Part shown: in pieces, positions 38,827-60,633 of the stretch | How positions within the stretch are numbered: position 1 is the first letter of the stretch | Layout of the letters: the number at the start of each line of letters is the position of its first letter | NCBI GenBank assembly: GCA_964035015.1 | Contig: OZ036004.1 | Span: 5,808,280 to 5,872,279 of the forward strand | DNA length: 64,000 nucleotides | Origin: Corallium rubrum | Taxonomy: Eukaryota > Cnidaria > Anthozoa > Scleralcyonacea > Coralliidae | Reading direction: 5' to 3' | Translations under genes and position numbers: made by a program | The notes under the pieces: generated by a model | What the model was told of the DNA's origin: nothing | Databases searched by the model: none | What the model saw: only the letters and a program-made list of their open reading frames with translations

Positions 38827-41400
38827 TTATCTTTTAGTTCTTCTATTATATTCACTTTGCAATTCATTCAGGTTTCTTTCTAAGGCTCGGACTTCTTCCA
38901 ATTCACCATTTTCTTTAGCTTTACGTATGAATTCTTTGACATTGTTTATTTGCTCTAGAAGCGTATCAGATTCATGGTTTAATCTTTCTTCCTGGTTCCC
39001 ACTGACTCGTCTTCGTGTAACTAAAGGAGAACTGTCTCTGGAATCACGTCCTTTTCTTAAAACTTCTTTATGCATCATTGCTCGTTCTTTCATGGCTTTC
39101 TCTTGCTGAGCTTTTTCCCTTTCTGTTCTTTTCCGTAATAATGTTGATCGTTCAGCTTGCAGAGATGCAAATTCCTCTTCAGAAGGAATTGACTTTAATG
39201 TAAACATATTATTTTGAAGGTAATTAGTCACAAAATCATGGATTCCTCTCTGAACTTTTTGGGACTGTTTCCGTTGATTTTCAGATCGACCATCATCAGT
39301 GTTTACTGATCCAAGTGCAATAACTTTCTTGCTTAAAAAACAAAATAATCATTATATTATTAACCCTTTCACTCCCAAATATTTGCTATACCCTAAAGAA
39401 TATAAATTATATACATGTATTCCTACCTTAACAATCCAAGTGTTTCATACATCTTTAGCAATTTCATTCTTGTATTTACCACTTGTTGATATGGATAACG
39501 AGTATCACCAAAACTGACAAAAAATGTTTGTATTTTGTTAGTAAAAGCCCACCATCTCATGCAATGTTGAAATGACTAACTTTGGCTGTAATTGTCTTAA
39601 TCTTTCTTACCTCAGAGATTCTGCCATTTTGTTGAAGTCTGGTAAAAGCAAATCTGCATCAGACATCAGAATTGTTAACCTCTAAGAGAAAAGGAAACAA
39701 AGTATTTTTATACTTCCACTACCGCACCCCCAAAATGGATATAGGCTAGTAGCCATTTATAATCTCAATCTGGCTACACATTAATAGCAAAGAATATTAT
39801 GCTGAGTAATCACTGCTGTGTGAACATACTGCACCTCGTAAAGTTGAACTAATGGAATCTTTTTTTGCTTTTCTTTCTTGAATTCATAATTTCTATAAAA
39901 GCAAAATTCTCAAGAAAATCATCTCCATATATCTAAATAAATTATAATCTAATGGCAATTTAAAAACCATGGTTTAATATTAATATTCAAACATTCATTC
40001 AAACACCTCACTTTAAAAGTGACCCATAACATGTGCAACAAATACGCAGTGCATTGTGCTCATCTGCTTCAGCATCATCAATGTCTATACTTATATCTTG
40101 AACTCCATCCAATTTACACAAGGTTGCTGACAAAAAGAGAAAAAATATAGTAGCTAGGATTTTATAATCAGATTGTAGTCACTTGGGCACAATGAACTGT
40201 GATTATAATCATTTTGTGATCATGGTTATGATTTTCATTATAATCATCACTGGTCACCATGATTATTTGTAATCATCATAATTCTATGATCATAAATATG
40301 ATCACAATAAATATCAAACTATTTTAAAATCAAGTGATGTTCTTGTATACCTGCAAAAGTTAAAGGTAAAAATTCTGAACATTTCCCACATATCACCTGG
40401 CCACATAATCGACAATGGTGTTTTCGTCTTGCCACTGTAAATGATTTCTGACAACCAAAACAAACTTTAGCATCACTGTCTGCTATCCAGGGCACCAAAC
40501 TTCGTTCTTTGGCTAAAAGTTTATGAATTAAATTAGATTTAATCTAAATTATAAGTAAACTATTTTCCAAATTGTTTGTTCACCTTTCTTTGATGAATTT
40601 CCTGATAATCGAGAATCTTTGACATCAGCAGACACTTTTAACATCTAGTAAGAGGATCATAAAGTGATATTTCAAAAAGACAAGTGGCTGGATTAGCCTT
40701 GATTTAAAATATAACTTAATAAAGACAACTCAACTCTATAATGAGCTCTGTTTAATTTATTGTTGTTGTTATTAATATAATAGTATATATAATTCTTGTT
40801 GTTATTATTATCATTATTATCAGGGGGAAAATGTGGTTACAATTTGATGACATATGGTCCTACGTGTAACTAATATACTGTAAATTTAAGAATGCAAGTT
40901 TTGCAAATTATTTTACCTTTTCCAATCTAATCAAAATTGTATTTATTTCTATCATTCCATCATCAATAGTTTGACTTCTTGTTTTACGAAATTCTCTCGT
41001 CAGATTTCGGCAGAATCCTGCAACAAAACATGATATTGTGCGTAAATACTAGCAATGTCAATCTTTATAAAAATATATATTTTGCTACTGTGTACTGTAC
41101 TGGACATTCAATACCCATGTCTTGGGGCTCCCAGTAGGAAAAGTCCAATTCTTTTTGAGAAGCTGTGATCTGCATTTCTTCTCTCTTTCCCCACGCCGTT
41201 TGTTCAATGTTATCATTTTTTCCCAGGATTTTTCGTTTTGCTTTATCAAAAATTCCTTTAATATTTTGTGCTTTAGTTGGGTCTCCTCCATCAATGGCAT
41301 GAACATCAAGAAAATGAGATTGTAATAATAATTGTGTTCCTAAATCTTTCATGCACATTGGACAGAGAAATCCTTCTTTGACTTCGCTGGATTCCTCCAT
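38827..41400 (-). CDS. RBSN: Rabenosyn-5, Rab4/Rab5 effector with C2H2 and FYVE fingers
   Basis: Nine exons join in phase: 41115-41400 (ATG), 40917-41017, 40584-40644, 40351-40512, 40012-40126, 39835-39892, 39611-39681, 39427-39513, 38827-39331, 481 residues. The N-terminal C2H2 finger (FLCPMCMKDLGTQLLLQSHF, about 12-35) binds Rab5 in vertebrates. The FYVE domain (about 160-250) has the WIAD motif, the PI3P-binding RRKHHCR and a CCTCY end. A coiled coil with the Rab-binding helical hairpin (LLEQINNVKEFIRKAKENGE, LERNLNELQSEY) ends the protein. Rabenosyn-5 drives early-endosome fusion and recycling with VPS45. Vertebrate forms have about 300 more residues with NPF motifs and a second such hairpin, absent here. 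Confidence 0.92.
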
Positions 41401-41408
41401 TACACTTT

Positions 41409-41507
41409 ATAATCATTGAACATCAACAAAATGAGACTGTAATAATAATTGTGTTCCTAAATCTTTCATGTACATTGGACAGAGAAATCCTTCTTTGACT
41501 TCCTCCA
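41409..41507 (-). pseudogene. Tandem duplicate of the RBSN start region
   Basis: This block repeats the first ~95 bp of RBSN exon 1 (compare 41304-41405), including ATG, EGFLCPM and the LGTQLLLQSHF block. It is open for 31 codons from 41507, then stops. It has lost the SSE residues, and the second zinc-binding cysteine of CPMC is now tyrosine. As it lies just upstream of the real ATG it could act as a small upstream ORF. Confidence 0.75.
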
Positions 41508-41637
41508 TTACACTTTAAAATCATAGCTGAATCCTGTCGCCATTATAATAAATAATATGAATAATATTAAAGTGCTGAGCCCTTGCTTATTGCCTGGGAC
41601 CTACATTCCATTCTGGCTTGGCGGCACTTGGCGGGGA

Positions 41638-42215
41638 ATGGCGGCAAGGCAGCAACAAGACAACAATCTTATTGATATTTCCCTTCAAACAAGTTGTAAT
41701 CATTACATCAGAAGATGCGCTTTAGTTTCTCCTTGTTGTCGTAAAATATACTGGTGTAGATTATGTCACGATGAAGCAGAGAGTGGTCATGAGATTGACA
41801 GAAAGATGGTTAACAGAATAAAGTGTTGTCAATGTGGCTTAATACAAGGAGTAGCACCAAGATGTATTTCTTGTCGTATTCAATTTGGAATGTATTATTG
41901 TGAACTATGTCGTTTATTTGATGATAATGATAAAGGACAGTTTCATTGTTATCAATGTGGAATATGTCGTATTATATTGGTGGTCCTCAGAACTTTCAAC
42001 ATTGTACACAATGTGATATTTGTTTTCAAATTGGTTCATCACATAAATGTATTGAGAAATGTTCCAGGTCAAACTGTCCTATTTGTTTAGAAGATCTTCA
42101 CTCGCATGGAGAATGTCAGAAACTACATTGTGGACACATGATGCATGTTGGGTGTTTTAGACAACTGAAAGAAAATTATCAAAATAGGTGTCCACTTTGT
42201 TACACTGTGATGTAA
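41638..42215 (+). pseudogene. RCHY1: Intronless RCHY1 (PIRH2)-like E3 ligase with a frame break
   Basis: From ATG at 41638 the frame encodes a CHY zinc finger (SCNHYIRRCALVSPCC, WCRLCHDEAESGHEIDR), then the CTCHY finger (CCQCGLIQGVAPRC, GMYYCELCRLFDDNDKGQF). At 41970-41979, just after CGICR, the match moves to another frame (GGPQNFQHCTQCDIC, SSHKCIEKC) and continues through a full RING finger (CPICLEDLHSHGEC, LHCGHMMHVGCF, RCPLCYTV) to the stop at 42215. RCHY1 ubiquitinates p53 and other targets. All other genes here are richly intron-split; this one has none, which suggests a retrocopy. The break could be a true inactivating indel, a base-calling error or a tolerated frameshift, so the pseudogene label is provisional. 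Divergent from RBSN. Confidence 0.75.
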
Positions 42216-42909
42216 TTCACAGACTTTGCATATTTAGTAATTAACTGCATAAAATGTTAAACGCTGCTTGTTATATTTTCTGAAAATACTTTATTCAGTC
42301 AATAGTATACATAAGCTTTATTAAACGTTCAATCTTCTGCCATAAACTTTGCCTAGCTAAATCCATAGTTTAATGGAGGGGAAACCGATTGAAAATCATG
42401 CAGATGGTGAACTGCTGAGGTTTTCCGTCATCAAATACTAATATTTTGAGCCAATATCTTTTACAAGTTACTCTGATTTCAACTTTGGTTTAAAATGTCA
42501 GTAATCACTCAGCATTTTGTTTTGTAAGTTAAAATCTTTGCACGTTACCACTGTAACAAATATTTTTTGAAAATAATGTCAAGTGTAATAGGTGCATTTG
42601 TGTATGTTTTATTATTTATAAATAGGAAAGGCTAAGACAATAAAGTTAATGTGTAATACGTTTTCTAAATAATATGAATGTTTTTTAGTTGTAAAATGTT
42701 CTGTCAAAAATAAATCTGCTATATATCCAATCATGCACTGTCTATTATAAGTGATATTGGGCATTTCACCTGATTACATAGCATGTTCTAAGGATTAGCA
42801 TGTTCTAGGGATTTTTGGGTGAAGGAAAATTCGAGTGTAGAATAGCTCAATGTATATATTCTACACACATGCACTGTCTACTCGGGTGGCCTGTGGTTCT
42901 CATTGGTCA
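42216..42909. other. Spacer between the RCHY1-like gene and FBXL13
   Basis: AT-rich, with no exon found. A doubled word AGCATGTTCTA lies near 42780-42810. The right end forms the FBXL13 promoter. Confidence 0.4.
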
Positions 42910-42923
42910 GTCACCATGGTAAC
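42910..42923 (+). promoter_or_regulatory. RFX X-box in the FBXL13 promoter
   Basis: GTCACCATGGTAAC matches the X-box consensus GTNRCC-N(1-3)-RGYAAC at every position and is a near-perfect palindrome. It lies 56 bp upstream of the FBXL13 ATG, with an ATTGG (inverted CCAAT) at 42902. RFX factors use such sites to switch on ciliary genes. A short upstream ORF (42931-42963, ten codons) follows it. Confidence 0.8.
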
Positions 42924-42979
42924 TCGTATGATGGCGACGAAGACGAAGCTCGTGAAAAATTGATATTTCTGTTCAAGAA

Positions 42980-53497
<10,518 letters not shown>

Positions 53498-53757
53498 GTT
53501 TTCCTCAACAATGAACTGTTGACAAGAAAATATTGTCGAGGTAACGATATTTTTCATATAAATGATAATTATTTATATACATTTCTGTATTAAAATATCA
53601 AACAACTGTTCAAATTCAAGATGTGTTTAATATTAAAACATGAAATTACAATATTATTAAAATGACATTATTACATTAGCATTCCGCATAATCATTATTA
53701 TCGTGTAGAAAACAGAATGAAAAAAGAAGAAGATGCATGAAAGGTGATATAATTTCA

Positions 53758-54272
53758 CTATGCGTAAATGATGACACCACATGCAATTCTTGCTCCGGCA
53801 TTTCCTGTTTTTTTACTTTCTTTGTCACCTCCCCTACCGAGGTCGTCTATTTTGGCATGCAACTGAAATAAGAGACAAAATAATTGATGAGGTCACGGGC
53901 CACTATTACAACCTTGGGCTATGCAAACATAGACATGCAGTGAAAAAAACAACAATATTCTCACCACGATTGCTCGGCCTATAATGCTATTTCCACCGAC
54001 AAGCGACGCCAAATAATCACGTTTAATCACCACAACGTTTCCATTTTTGTCTGAGTAGACATTGCCAAGATCTCCAACGTGCCTTATGAAAGAAATGCGA
54101 GAAACAAATTACTGACGAGACTTGCTGAAGTTATGCATGCACCTGTGTAAATATTTAGTTATGAATAGCAAACTAACCTTATTGTGTCTGTTGGTGCACC
54201 GTGTGTTTGATTAAATGGATTATAATGTCCTCCTGCACTCTTGCAGCCTGATTTCAAACAAAATACTCAATC

Positions 54273-54352
<80 letters not shown>

Positions 54353-55326
54353 CAGAGTACAGTTACACATGGTAAACTGATGAGATTCTTGAGAAATAAT
54401 CACTGACGTTTCAAGCCAAATCCTTTGAGGTCATTTGTCCATATGACCATATCTAAACTATTGCCATGTAGCAATGGTGCGCTATAGTTAACTAGCACTG
54501 CATTTAGACTGAGTACTGCGGATGAGGCTGAACTACTGGTACTGATATTAAAGACAATAGTACAGATTGCTGGCAGCCTGGTTGGACTGGACTTTTCACG
54601 GCAACTTAATGTTTAGTTTTGCTGGTCCAAGCGATGACGCACAACGTACATTGCTGATCACCTGTAGCCTATAGTGAATGACTATATACTCACTTGATCA
54701 ATTGCACTCTGGACTGAAATCTAAATCTTAGTTCGCTATCTTTCAAATCTAGTCCGCTATTGCCAACACACCGAATATGATATTCTATACATCGTATTAA
54801 ACACACTGCCTCGGTTTAAGTGTATATCATTCACTTACCTTGACTAAATATATCACCAGAAGCATGAACATGAAAACCGTGAGCTGTATCTGGTTGAAGA
54901 CCACTGACTTTGATTTTAAAATATGTCGGACCTCCAGTTTTCTATAGAGTAAAGAAATAACGTTGGTGCATTCTATTTAATTATTAATTACTCCGCATAT
55001 TGCCGTATATTATTTCAAATACAGTTACTCAGTCTTTACCTGTTGTAGCAGTTTAACTGTTCCTTTCACTCCACTCTGTGGTGAGTTATGGTCTGCTTGA
55101 AGATAACTAAACGCGGTCACGACTTCGTTTCCTAAAAGATAAAACTACGGCGACTTACTACTGACAAACTTACAAAATATCAATCTCATTTGTAATTTCC
55201 GTCATGCATATTGCGTGCTATATGATATATCGATAATTCTCTTTCTAATGTTATACCTTTCAGACATTGGTTTGTCACAACTGTGCTGCTCGCCAGTAGA
55301 AGCAAAACTTGCATTAAAAACACCAT
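53758..55326 (-). CDS. Secreted Cu/Zn superoxide dismutase
   Basis: Six exons join in phase: 55257-55326 (ATG), 55040-55131, 54839-54941, 54178-54247, 53965-54082,53758-53862, 185 residues. A hydrophobic N-terminus ([13 protein letters not shown]) looks like a signal peptide, so the enzyme is probably extracellular. The metal ligands are all present: two His in [10 protein letters not shown], His in GGHYNP, His in THGAP, His and Asp in RHVGDLGN, and His in [11 protein letters not shown]. Both structural cysteines (GCKSAGGH and RIACGV) and the catalytic Arg in [10 protein letters not shown] are kept. It converts superoxide to peroxide and oxygen. Tail-to-tail with FBXL13 (260 bp). Intron 3 holds a TA repeat. 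Confidence 0.93.
54276..54351. repeat. TA dinucleotide repeat in the SOD gene
   Basis: About 38 TA units in the intron 54248-54838. Confidence 0.95.
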
Positions 55327-55493
55327 CTTAAAAATCTACAAATATAATATTACAACACGATTATCTGCGCTTTAGAAAAACAAGTTGCGATCGGTCTTAC
55401 CATTTCACGTTGTTGGCCTGCCCGTTGCGTGTTCACTCAGTCACACATACTCAATCAAACTCAGGATATGTGCCCAGAGTGAGATCAAATTAA

Positions 55494-55725
55494 GGGGCTG
55501 ATTATATGAGGCGGGCTGGCCCGGCTAACCAGGCTGACTCGTGTCACAAAATTATTTCCTCTGCCACAAAAGGAGATTTTAATCGACGTTAGGGTTTGTT
55601 TACATGTAAACTAAACCAATTCCTCTTTGTAAATTTAGTTTATGTGAGTTTCAAGTCCACAGTAGGATCCTAATCCATCGCGTGAGCCCAGTTACCGGGC
55701 TAGCTCGGCTCATATAATCAACCGC
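55494..55725. mobile_element. MITE with GGGGCTGATTAT termini and TAA target duplication
   Basis: Left GGGGCTGATTATATGAG and right CTCATATAATCAACCGC are inverted and flanked by TAA on both sides (55491-55493, 55726-55728). The same terminal words occur at 60634-60825, so this is a family. It lies just upstream of the SOD gene. Confidence 0.75.
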
Positions 55726-56262
55726 TAAGCAACGCAATATGACCTCATTGACCGTAGTCCGGGGCAATGTTAAAAACATTTTTTTCTTGTTAAAATGTCT
55801 TGATCACTGACAAAGGGTTTGGCTGGGAAAGGTATTCCGTTCCTAAATTAATCCATAGTCCCTAGAATTATATTGTCTGGAGACGCGGCGAACATCAAAG
55901 CGGTTAACAATGAGCTACAATTTAGGTTGAGGGTGGCAAATAAGGTGCACAATCTTTTGTTTTACGTTCATTAATATTTATAAAGCAACGCTGCTATTGG
56001 TTGATTGCTTCATTATACCAAAAATACAATGTGTTCAGCAAGCGTTAAGGTGAAATAAGGTGCACAAACGTGAACAAAAACCTAGAACAAAAACTTTGGC
56101 TGCGTTTCCAGACAATTTATTTCTAGGGACTATGATTAATCTCATAAATTCATCAATAAATACCTCTCAGCAGCTCGCCGTAGTTGAAAAACACCTTTTT
56201 TTTTCACATTAATATATTTATAGCAATATAAGTACCTTAATTAACATTGCTCCGCTATCTGA
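55726..56262. other. Spacer with no gene
   Basis: A GTCTGGAGACGCGGC-like word near 55874 and its complement-like TCCAGACAATTTATT near 56108 suggest another decayed inverted-repeat element. No ORF is supportable. Confidence 0.35.
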
Positions 56263-56334
56263 GTTCTAGTGGCTCAATGGTTAGAGCGTCTGGCTAGCAT
56301 TCAGAAGGTTGTGGGTTCGAGTCCCGCTTAGAGC
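56263..56334 (+). tRNA. tRNA-Ala(AGC)-like sequence, possibly a tRNA-derived SINE head
   Basis: A full cloverleaf can be drawn: acceptor GTTCTAG/TTAGAGC (with two G-T pairs), D stem GCTC/GAGC, anticodon stem TCTGG/TCAGA with loop CTAGCAT (anticodon AGC at 56296-56298), T stem GTGGG/CCCGC with loop TTCGAGT. The A box (TGGCTCAATGG) and B box (GGTTCGAGTCC) are good pol III promoters. The G3-U70 pair that identifies real tRNA-Ala is absent, so a SINE or pseudo-tRNA is likely. Confidence 0.55.
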
Positions 56335-57457
56335 TCAGAGTTTTTCTGAGTATTACTAACACAGCTTGTACAGCAAACAACTGACAATTATTACTAACAT
56401 CAAGCTGCAATTTCTGAAACTAACTAACAAGGTTTTATTTGTGCTAAATCTTCATATTTTAGCCTCATTTCAAAAGTTGAGAAAATGGCCAAAATCGCTT
56501 CTTAAAATGTTAGGGGTTAACCTTCTTTTTGATCGATTTTGCCCATTTTTTCAACCTTTGAAATATGGTCTAAAAGTGATAATTTAGCTCAAATAAGACC
56601 TTTTCATAGCTTCTCCAATTACAACCTCGTACCCGGGGGCTTTATGTTAGATCCACGTCAGTATTTCGTTGTTAAAAATGTAGTCCTGAACATCGTTATT
56701 ATAAAGTCTGCAAAGCTGTTGCGCTCATTCATTTATACAAAAAAAGTAAATTATTTTAACAAATGAATTACTTGCATTCTAATGTTCATAGGAGAAACCG
56801 CTGGCCCCATGCTTCGCGCTTTTTGATTGTTATTCTGTCCGTTAATGTTATTACTATTATTATTAATATTTATTATTATTACTATCATTATTATGATCAT
56901 TATTATTATTATTTTTATTGCTGTGGCAAGGGAACGAGAATATAATGCGTGTTTTGGTTGAAGTCGCGCGTGTTATTTGGTCGGAGCGCGGGGTGACTTT
57001 GTCGGAAACACTCGGAAGGGGCCGGAATACCGCCGATTACCGGGAAATTTAAACTTCAATGCCCTCTGAGAAGAACCAACGTGGTGGAAGAAATTTCTAG
57101 CAAACTCTTTTCTTTTAATCGAGAAAAATCACTTCCATCCTGGGTTTTAAACCTTTAACGAAGTCCGCGAAGATTGGTTGATTGTTAAGCTATGACCTTG
57201 TAGTAATATTGGTGTTTTTTGTACATTATAATCGGCGAGATGACAATTAATAAGGTAAGATGACTGTCGAATATGTGTCGTTGACTATTTTCAATTTCAG
57301 TATTGTTTGAACTTTAAACTAGGTTACCAACCTAGTTCCCTTCTACGATTTTTATCAAGACAGTCCGCTAAAATAGACGAAACATGTTCGATGAGACAAT
57401 ACTTCTTTTCGGTGAGTATCTATAAATACATACACCAATACGAATGTCTACACCATT
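56335..57457. other. Spacer with no resolved gene
   Basis: Contains ATT-rich low complexity (56840-56920) and a CCTCGTACCC MITE terminus near 56624. A short start-like stretch at about 57382 (ATG followed by a GTGAGT donor after nine codons) has no partner exon. Confidence 0.35.
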
Positions 57458-57609
57458 AACTACTTAATAACCGAGAGTGAGGTCTTTACGGTAAAGTATT
57501 AAATCGAGGTCTTGCTGTACTGAGCGAACGATAGCGAGGTTAATACGCTCAAGACCGAGGTTTATTATTTTACCGTAAAGACCGAACGGTCGAGGTTATT
57601 AAGTAGTTT
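57458..57609. mobile_element. 150-bp palindromic element
   Basis: AACTACTTAATAACC at the left and GGTTATTAAGTAGTT at the right are perfect inverted arms; inner words GGTCTTTACGGTAAA / TTTACCGTAAAGACC also pair. Non-coding hairpin element. Confidence 0.8.
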
Positions 57610-57649
57610 ATTAAATGGCACTTTTTATTTCAAAATCCATCTATACAAA

Positions 57650-58965
57650 TACCTATATACTCAATTAAACTCTTCGTTCTTTTATTTCTTGACAAGTGCT
57701 TTTTCACCGATTTTGGTAATAGTTTTCGAACTTTTGAATTAGGGTCAAAAACGGTTAATATATATAGTCTTTTTAGACCTTCGGTGAAAAGGAGAAGGCT
57801 GTATTTTAAAAAAATCGAAGGGGGGTGGGGTGGGGGGGGGATGGGGGAAAGTAAAGGCTAACTCCTTTACTTTTTGACCGATTTTGCTCACTTTTGAAAC
57901 TTTTGAGTTAGGTTCAAAAGCGGTTAAAGCGATAAGACTGTATTTTGGCTATAAAATATTTTTTTTTATTTTTTGAAATAAATCTGGGAAAAAAATTAAA
58001 GGGTTAGCTTTACTTTTTGACCGATTTTGGTCACTTTTGAGTTAGGGTCAAAAAGGGTTAGATAAAGTCGTTTTAAACCTGTGAAAACCAGAAGGCTGTA
58101 TTTTGGCTAAAAATATTTTTTTTGATTTTTTGAAAAAAATACGGAAAAAAAAAGTAAAGGGGTGTTAGCCTTTACTTTTTGTAAAAAATTTTTTTTTGAT
58201 TTTTGGGAAAAAAACCGGGGGAAAAAGAGTAAAGAGGTTACCCTTTACTTTTTGTAAGAATATTTTTTCTGATTTTTTGAAAAAAATCTGAGAAAAAAAA
58301 AAGTAAAGGGGTTAGCCTTTACTTTTTGACCGAATTTGGTCCCTTTTGAAACTTTTGAATTATGGTCTAAAACGGTTAGATAAAGTCGTTTTAAACCTGT
58401 AAATACGAGAAGGCTGTATTTTGGCTAAAAAATTATTTTGTTATTTTTTGAAAAAAATACGGAAAAAAAAAGTAAAGGGGTTAGCCTTTACTTTTTGTAA
58501 AAAAAATTATTTTTTTTATTTTTTGAAAAAAATCCGGGAGGGGGGAAAGTAAAGGGGTTAGCCTTTACTTTTTTTTTTCCGGATTTTTTTCAAGAAATCA
58601 AAAAATATTTTTAGCCAAAATATGGCCTTCCCGTTTTCACAGAAATTAAAACGACCTTATCTAACCGTTTTTGACCCTAACTCAAAAGTTTCAAAAGTGA
58701 CCACAATCGGTCAAAAAGTAAAGGCTTAACCCCTTTACTTTTTTTTCCGGATTTTTTTCAAAGAATTTTTTATTTTCCAAAATACAACCTCCTTTTCACA
58801 GGTCTAAAAAGACTAATTCAACCGTTTTTGACCCTAACTCAAAAGTTTCAAAAGGGACCAAAATCTGTCAAAACGTAAAGGCTAACCCCTACTTTTTTTC
58901 CGGATTTTTCTCAAAAAATCAAAAGTATTTTTAGCCAAAATACAGCCTTCTAGTTTTGGGAAGAA
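57650..58965. repeat. Second palindromic tandem array (AAAGTAAAGG family)
   Basis: Units of about 120-170 bp hold GTAAAGGGGTTAGCC, TTTACTTTTTGACCG, TTTTGACCCTAA-type and GGCTGTATTTTGGCT words. Several direct copies run to about 58560, then the same words run in reverse complement to 58965. Imperfect, A/T-homopolymer-rich. Same architecture as the array at 4340-7072 but unrelated in sequence. Confidence 0.85.
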
Positions 58966-58971
58966 GTGTGT

Positions 58972-58998
58972 GGGGGGGGGGGGGGGGGGGGGGGGGGT
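58972..58998. repeat. Poly-G run
   Basis: A G homopolymer of about 24 bases at the edge of the palindromic array; length is prone to sequencing error. Confidence 0.9.
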
Positions 58999-60633
58999 AT
59001 CAAGTGCCGTGACCTGTAAGGTTCAAAAAAACGAGATGGCGTGGAAGTTGTTGCTTTATTTACTTAATAATTGCCCTGATCTAGCTTGCTTTTCTCTTTC
59101 TAAAAGAGGACTAAAACGAAAGATGCGCTCAAGAAGGATGTATCTATATAAAAAATAGCTCCAGGTAAAGGGCTGGATCATTTTTAAAGTATTGTGAATA
59201 AAAGATTTTTGTCATGGTGGGACAACCGAACAACCTTGTGGGTCTTGCAAGAGAAGTGGTAGTCATGACATTTAAAGGCAGTTGTTGAGTTGTTAATATT
59301 TTTTTCTCTTTTTAAAGGTCTCTGTCTCTGTATAAAGCTGTTTAATAGAAGTCTTTAACTGTTTTCAAGCCATAGTGGTCCACCCGAGAATTATTCGGCA
59401 TATGTTCGGAATCGGATATCGTCGGAATCCTACGGAAACTGCCAAAGCCCGCGAAGATTCATATTCTGTTTTGTTCAACGTGTAGCAATTTGGTAACCTT
59501 CAAAGACTTTAAAACATGTTTTGAACTAGTTCTCGTCCATTTAATCTCAAGTGGACTTTAAATTCAACTTCAGAAAGCAGTATCTGTGGAAAAGGACCGC
59601 TTATTTGTCTTCTCAACGCTTGTTTGAAGGTGGGAAATGTCGAAACAGTGGCCAGTGGGCAGCATCTGGATTCAAGTCTAATACACGAGGTTTGTTCCTT
59701 GTCCTTTTAAATACGAATACCTTCACCAATACCTTTATGAATGGCTTTACAAATTACCTGTATGAATAGGCTTTACCAATATTAATACCCATTACGAATT
59801 TAATAAACTAAAGGAAGTTATTAACCTTTGCCAGTTTTTCTTTACGAAAAATACTTTTACCAATCATTTACCTTTACGAATACCTTTTAAAAATAGGCTT
59901 TACCAATATAATACCTTTAAAAATACCGTTTACCAAGAAGTTTACAGCTACAAATAGCTTTACAAATACCTTTCCCATGCCAATGCCTTTACTTAATAAT
60001 ACTTATTAGAAATTGGTTCAATGCGAAACTACCCTGATCTTTGGACTGTTAAATCTTTTCTTTGCAGAAATGGAAGTGGAGCTTAAGTGGGAAAGACCTC
60101 CATTATTGTATTTAAGGTTGAATTGCTATCTAACATAGGAGTGGAATTTGTAAAAGGTAAAAGATTTTAAAATGTCAAATTCACTCTTTAAACATATTCT
60201 GTAGCAATGAGAGTGTTGTATTTGTTCTAAATATTCATATTTACCATAGTGGAAAGTAGGTCCCCTTGGCCGCAGGAGATCTCTGGATTCCGGGTGTCGT
60301 GTCAGAGCTACCGCATAGCCACACCCTAATTAGTTTCTCTGCCACAATTAGCGTTTCACCTGTTCACCACAACTACAAGGAAATATGTATCATAATCATT
60401 ATGTTGTCTTACGAGCTGTTGAGCTCAGCTTAGTAACGACTCCTCAACGGCAACGTGAACATCCACGTCCGCGTACATTTTGACTTTGGTACTCTCACTT
60501 TGCTGAATTGCTGCAGGTTTGATATCGGTTCCGCAATGAAGCAATGTCCAAGTTTCAGTGTTCTTTACAAATACCGGAGAAAAGACCAATGGGGAAAAAG
60601 CCGGCAAAACAAAGCGATCACCGACCAGAATTA
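58999..60633. other. Repeat-rich spacer
   Basis: Contains degenerate TTTACGAATACC/TTTACCAATA words (59700-60000) and, near 60055, the first of four dispersed copies of a block with TTTCTTTGCAGAAATGGAAG followed by GTTGAATTGCT. A TTTAAATTCAACTTC block near 59560 resembles 112-150 at the left edge of the window. No gene is supported. Confidence 0.4.

Noticed and set aside
59551..59769. 72-residue ORF with a start codon
   Set aside because: The downstream half is degenerate TTTACGAATACC repeat; no splice partner or homology.
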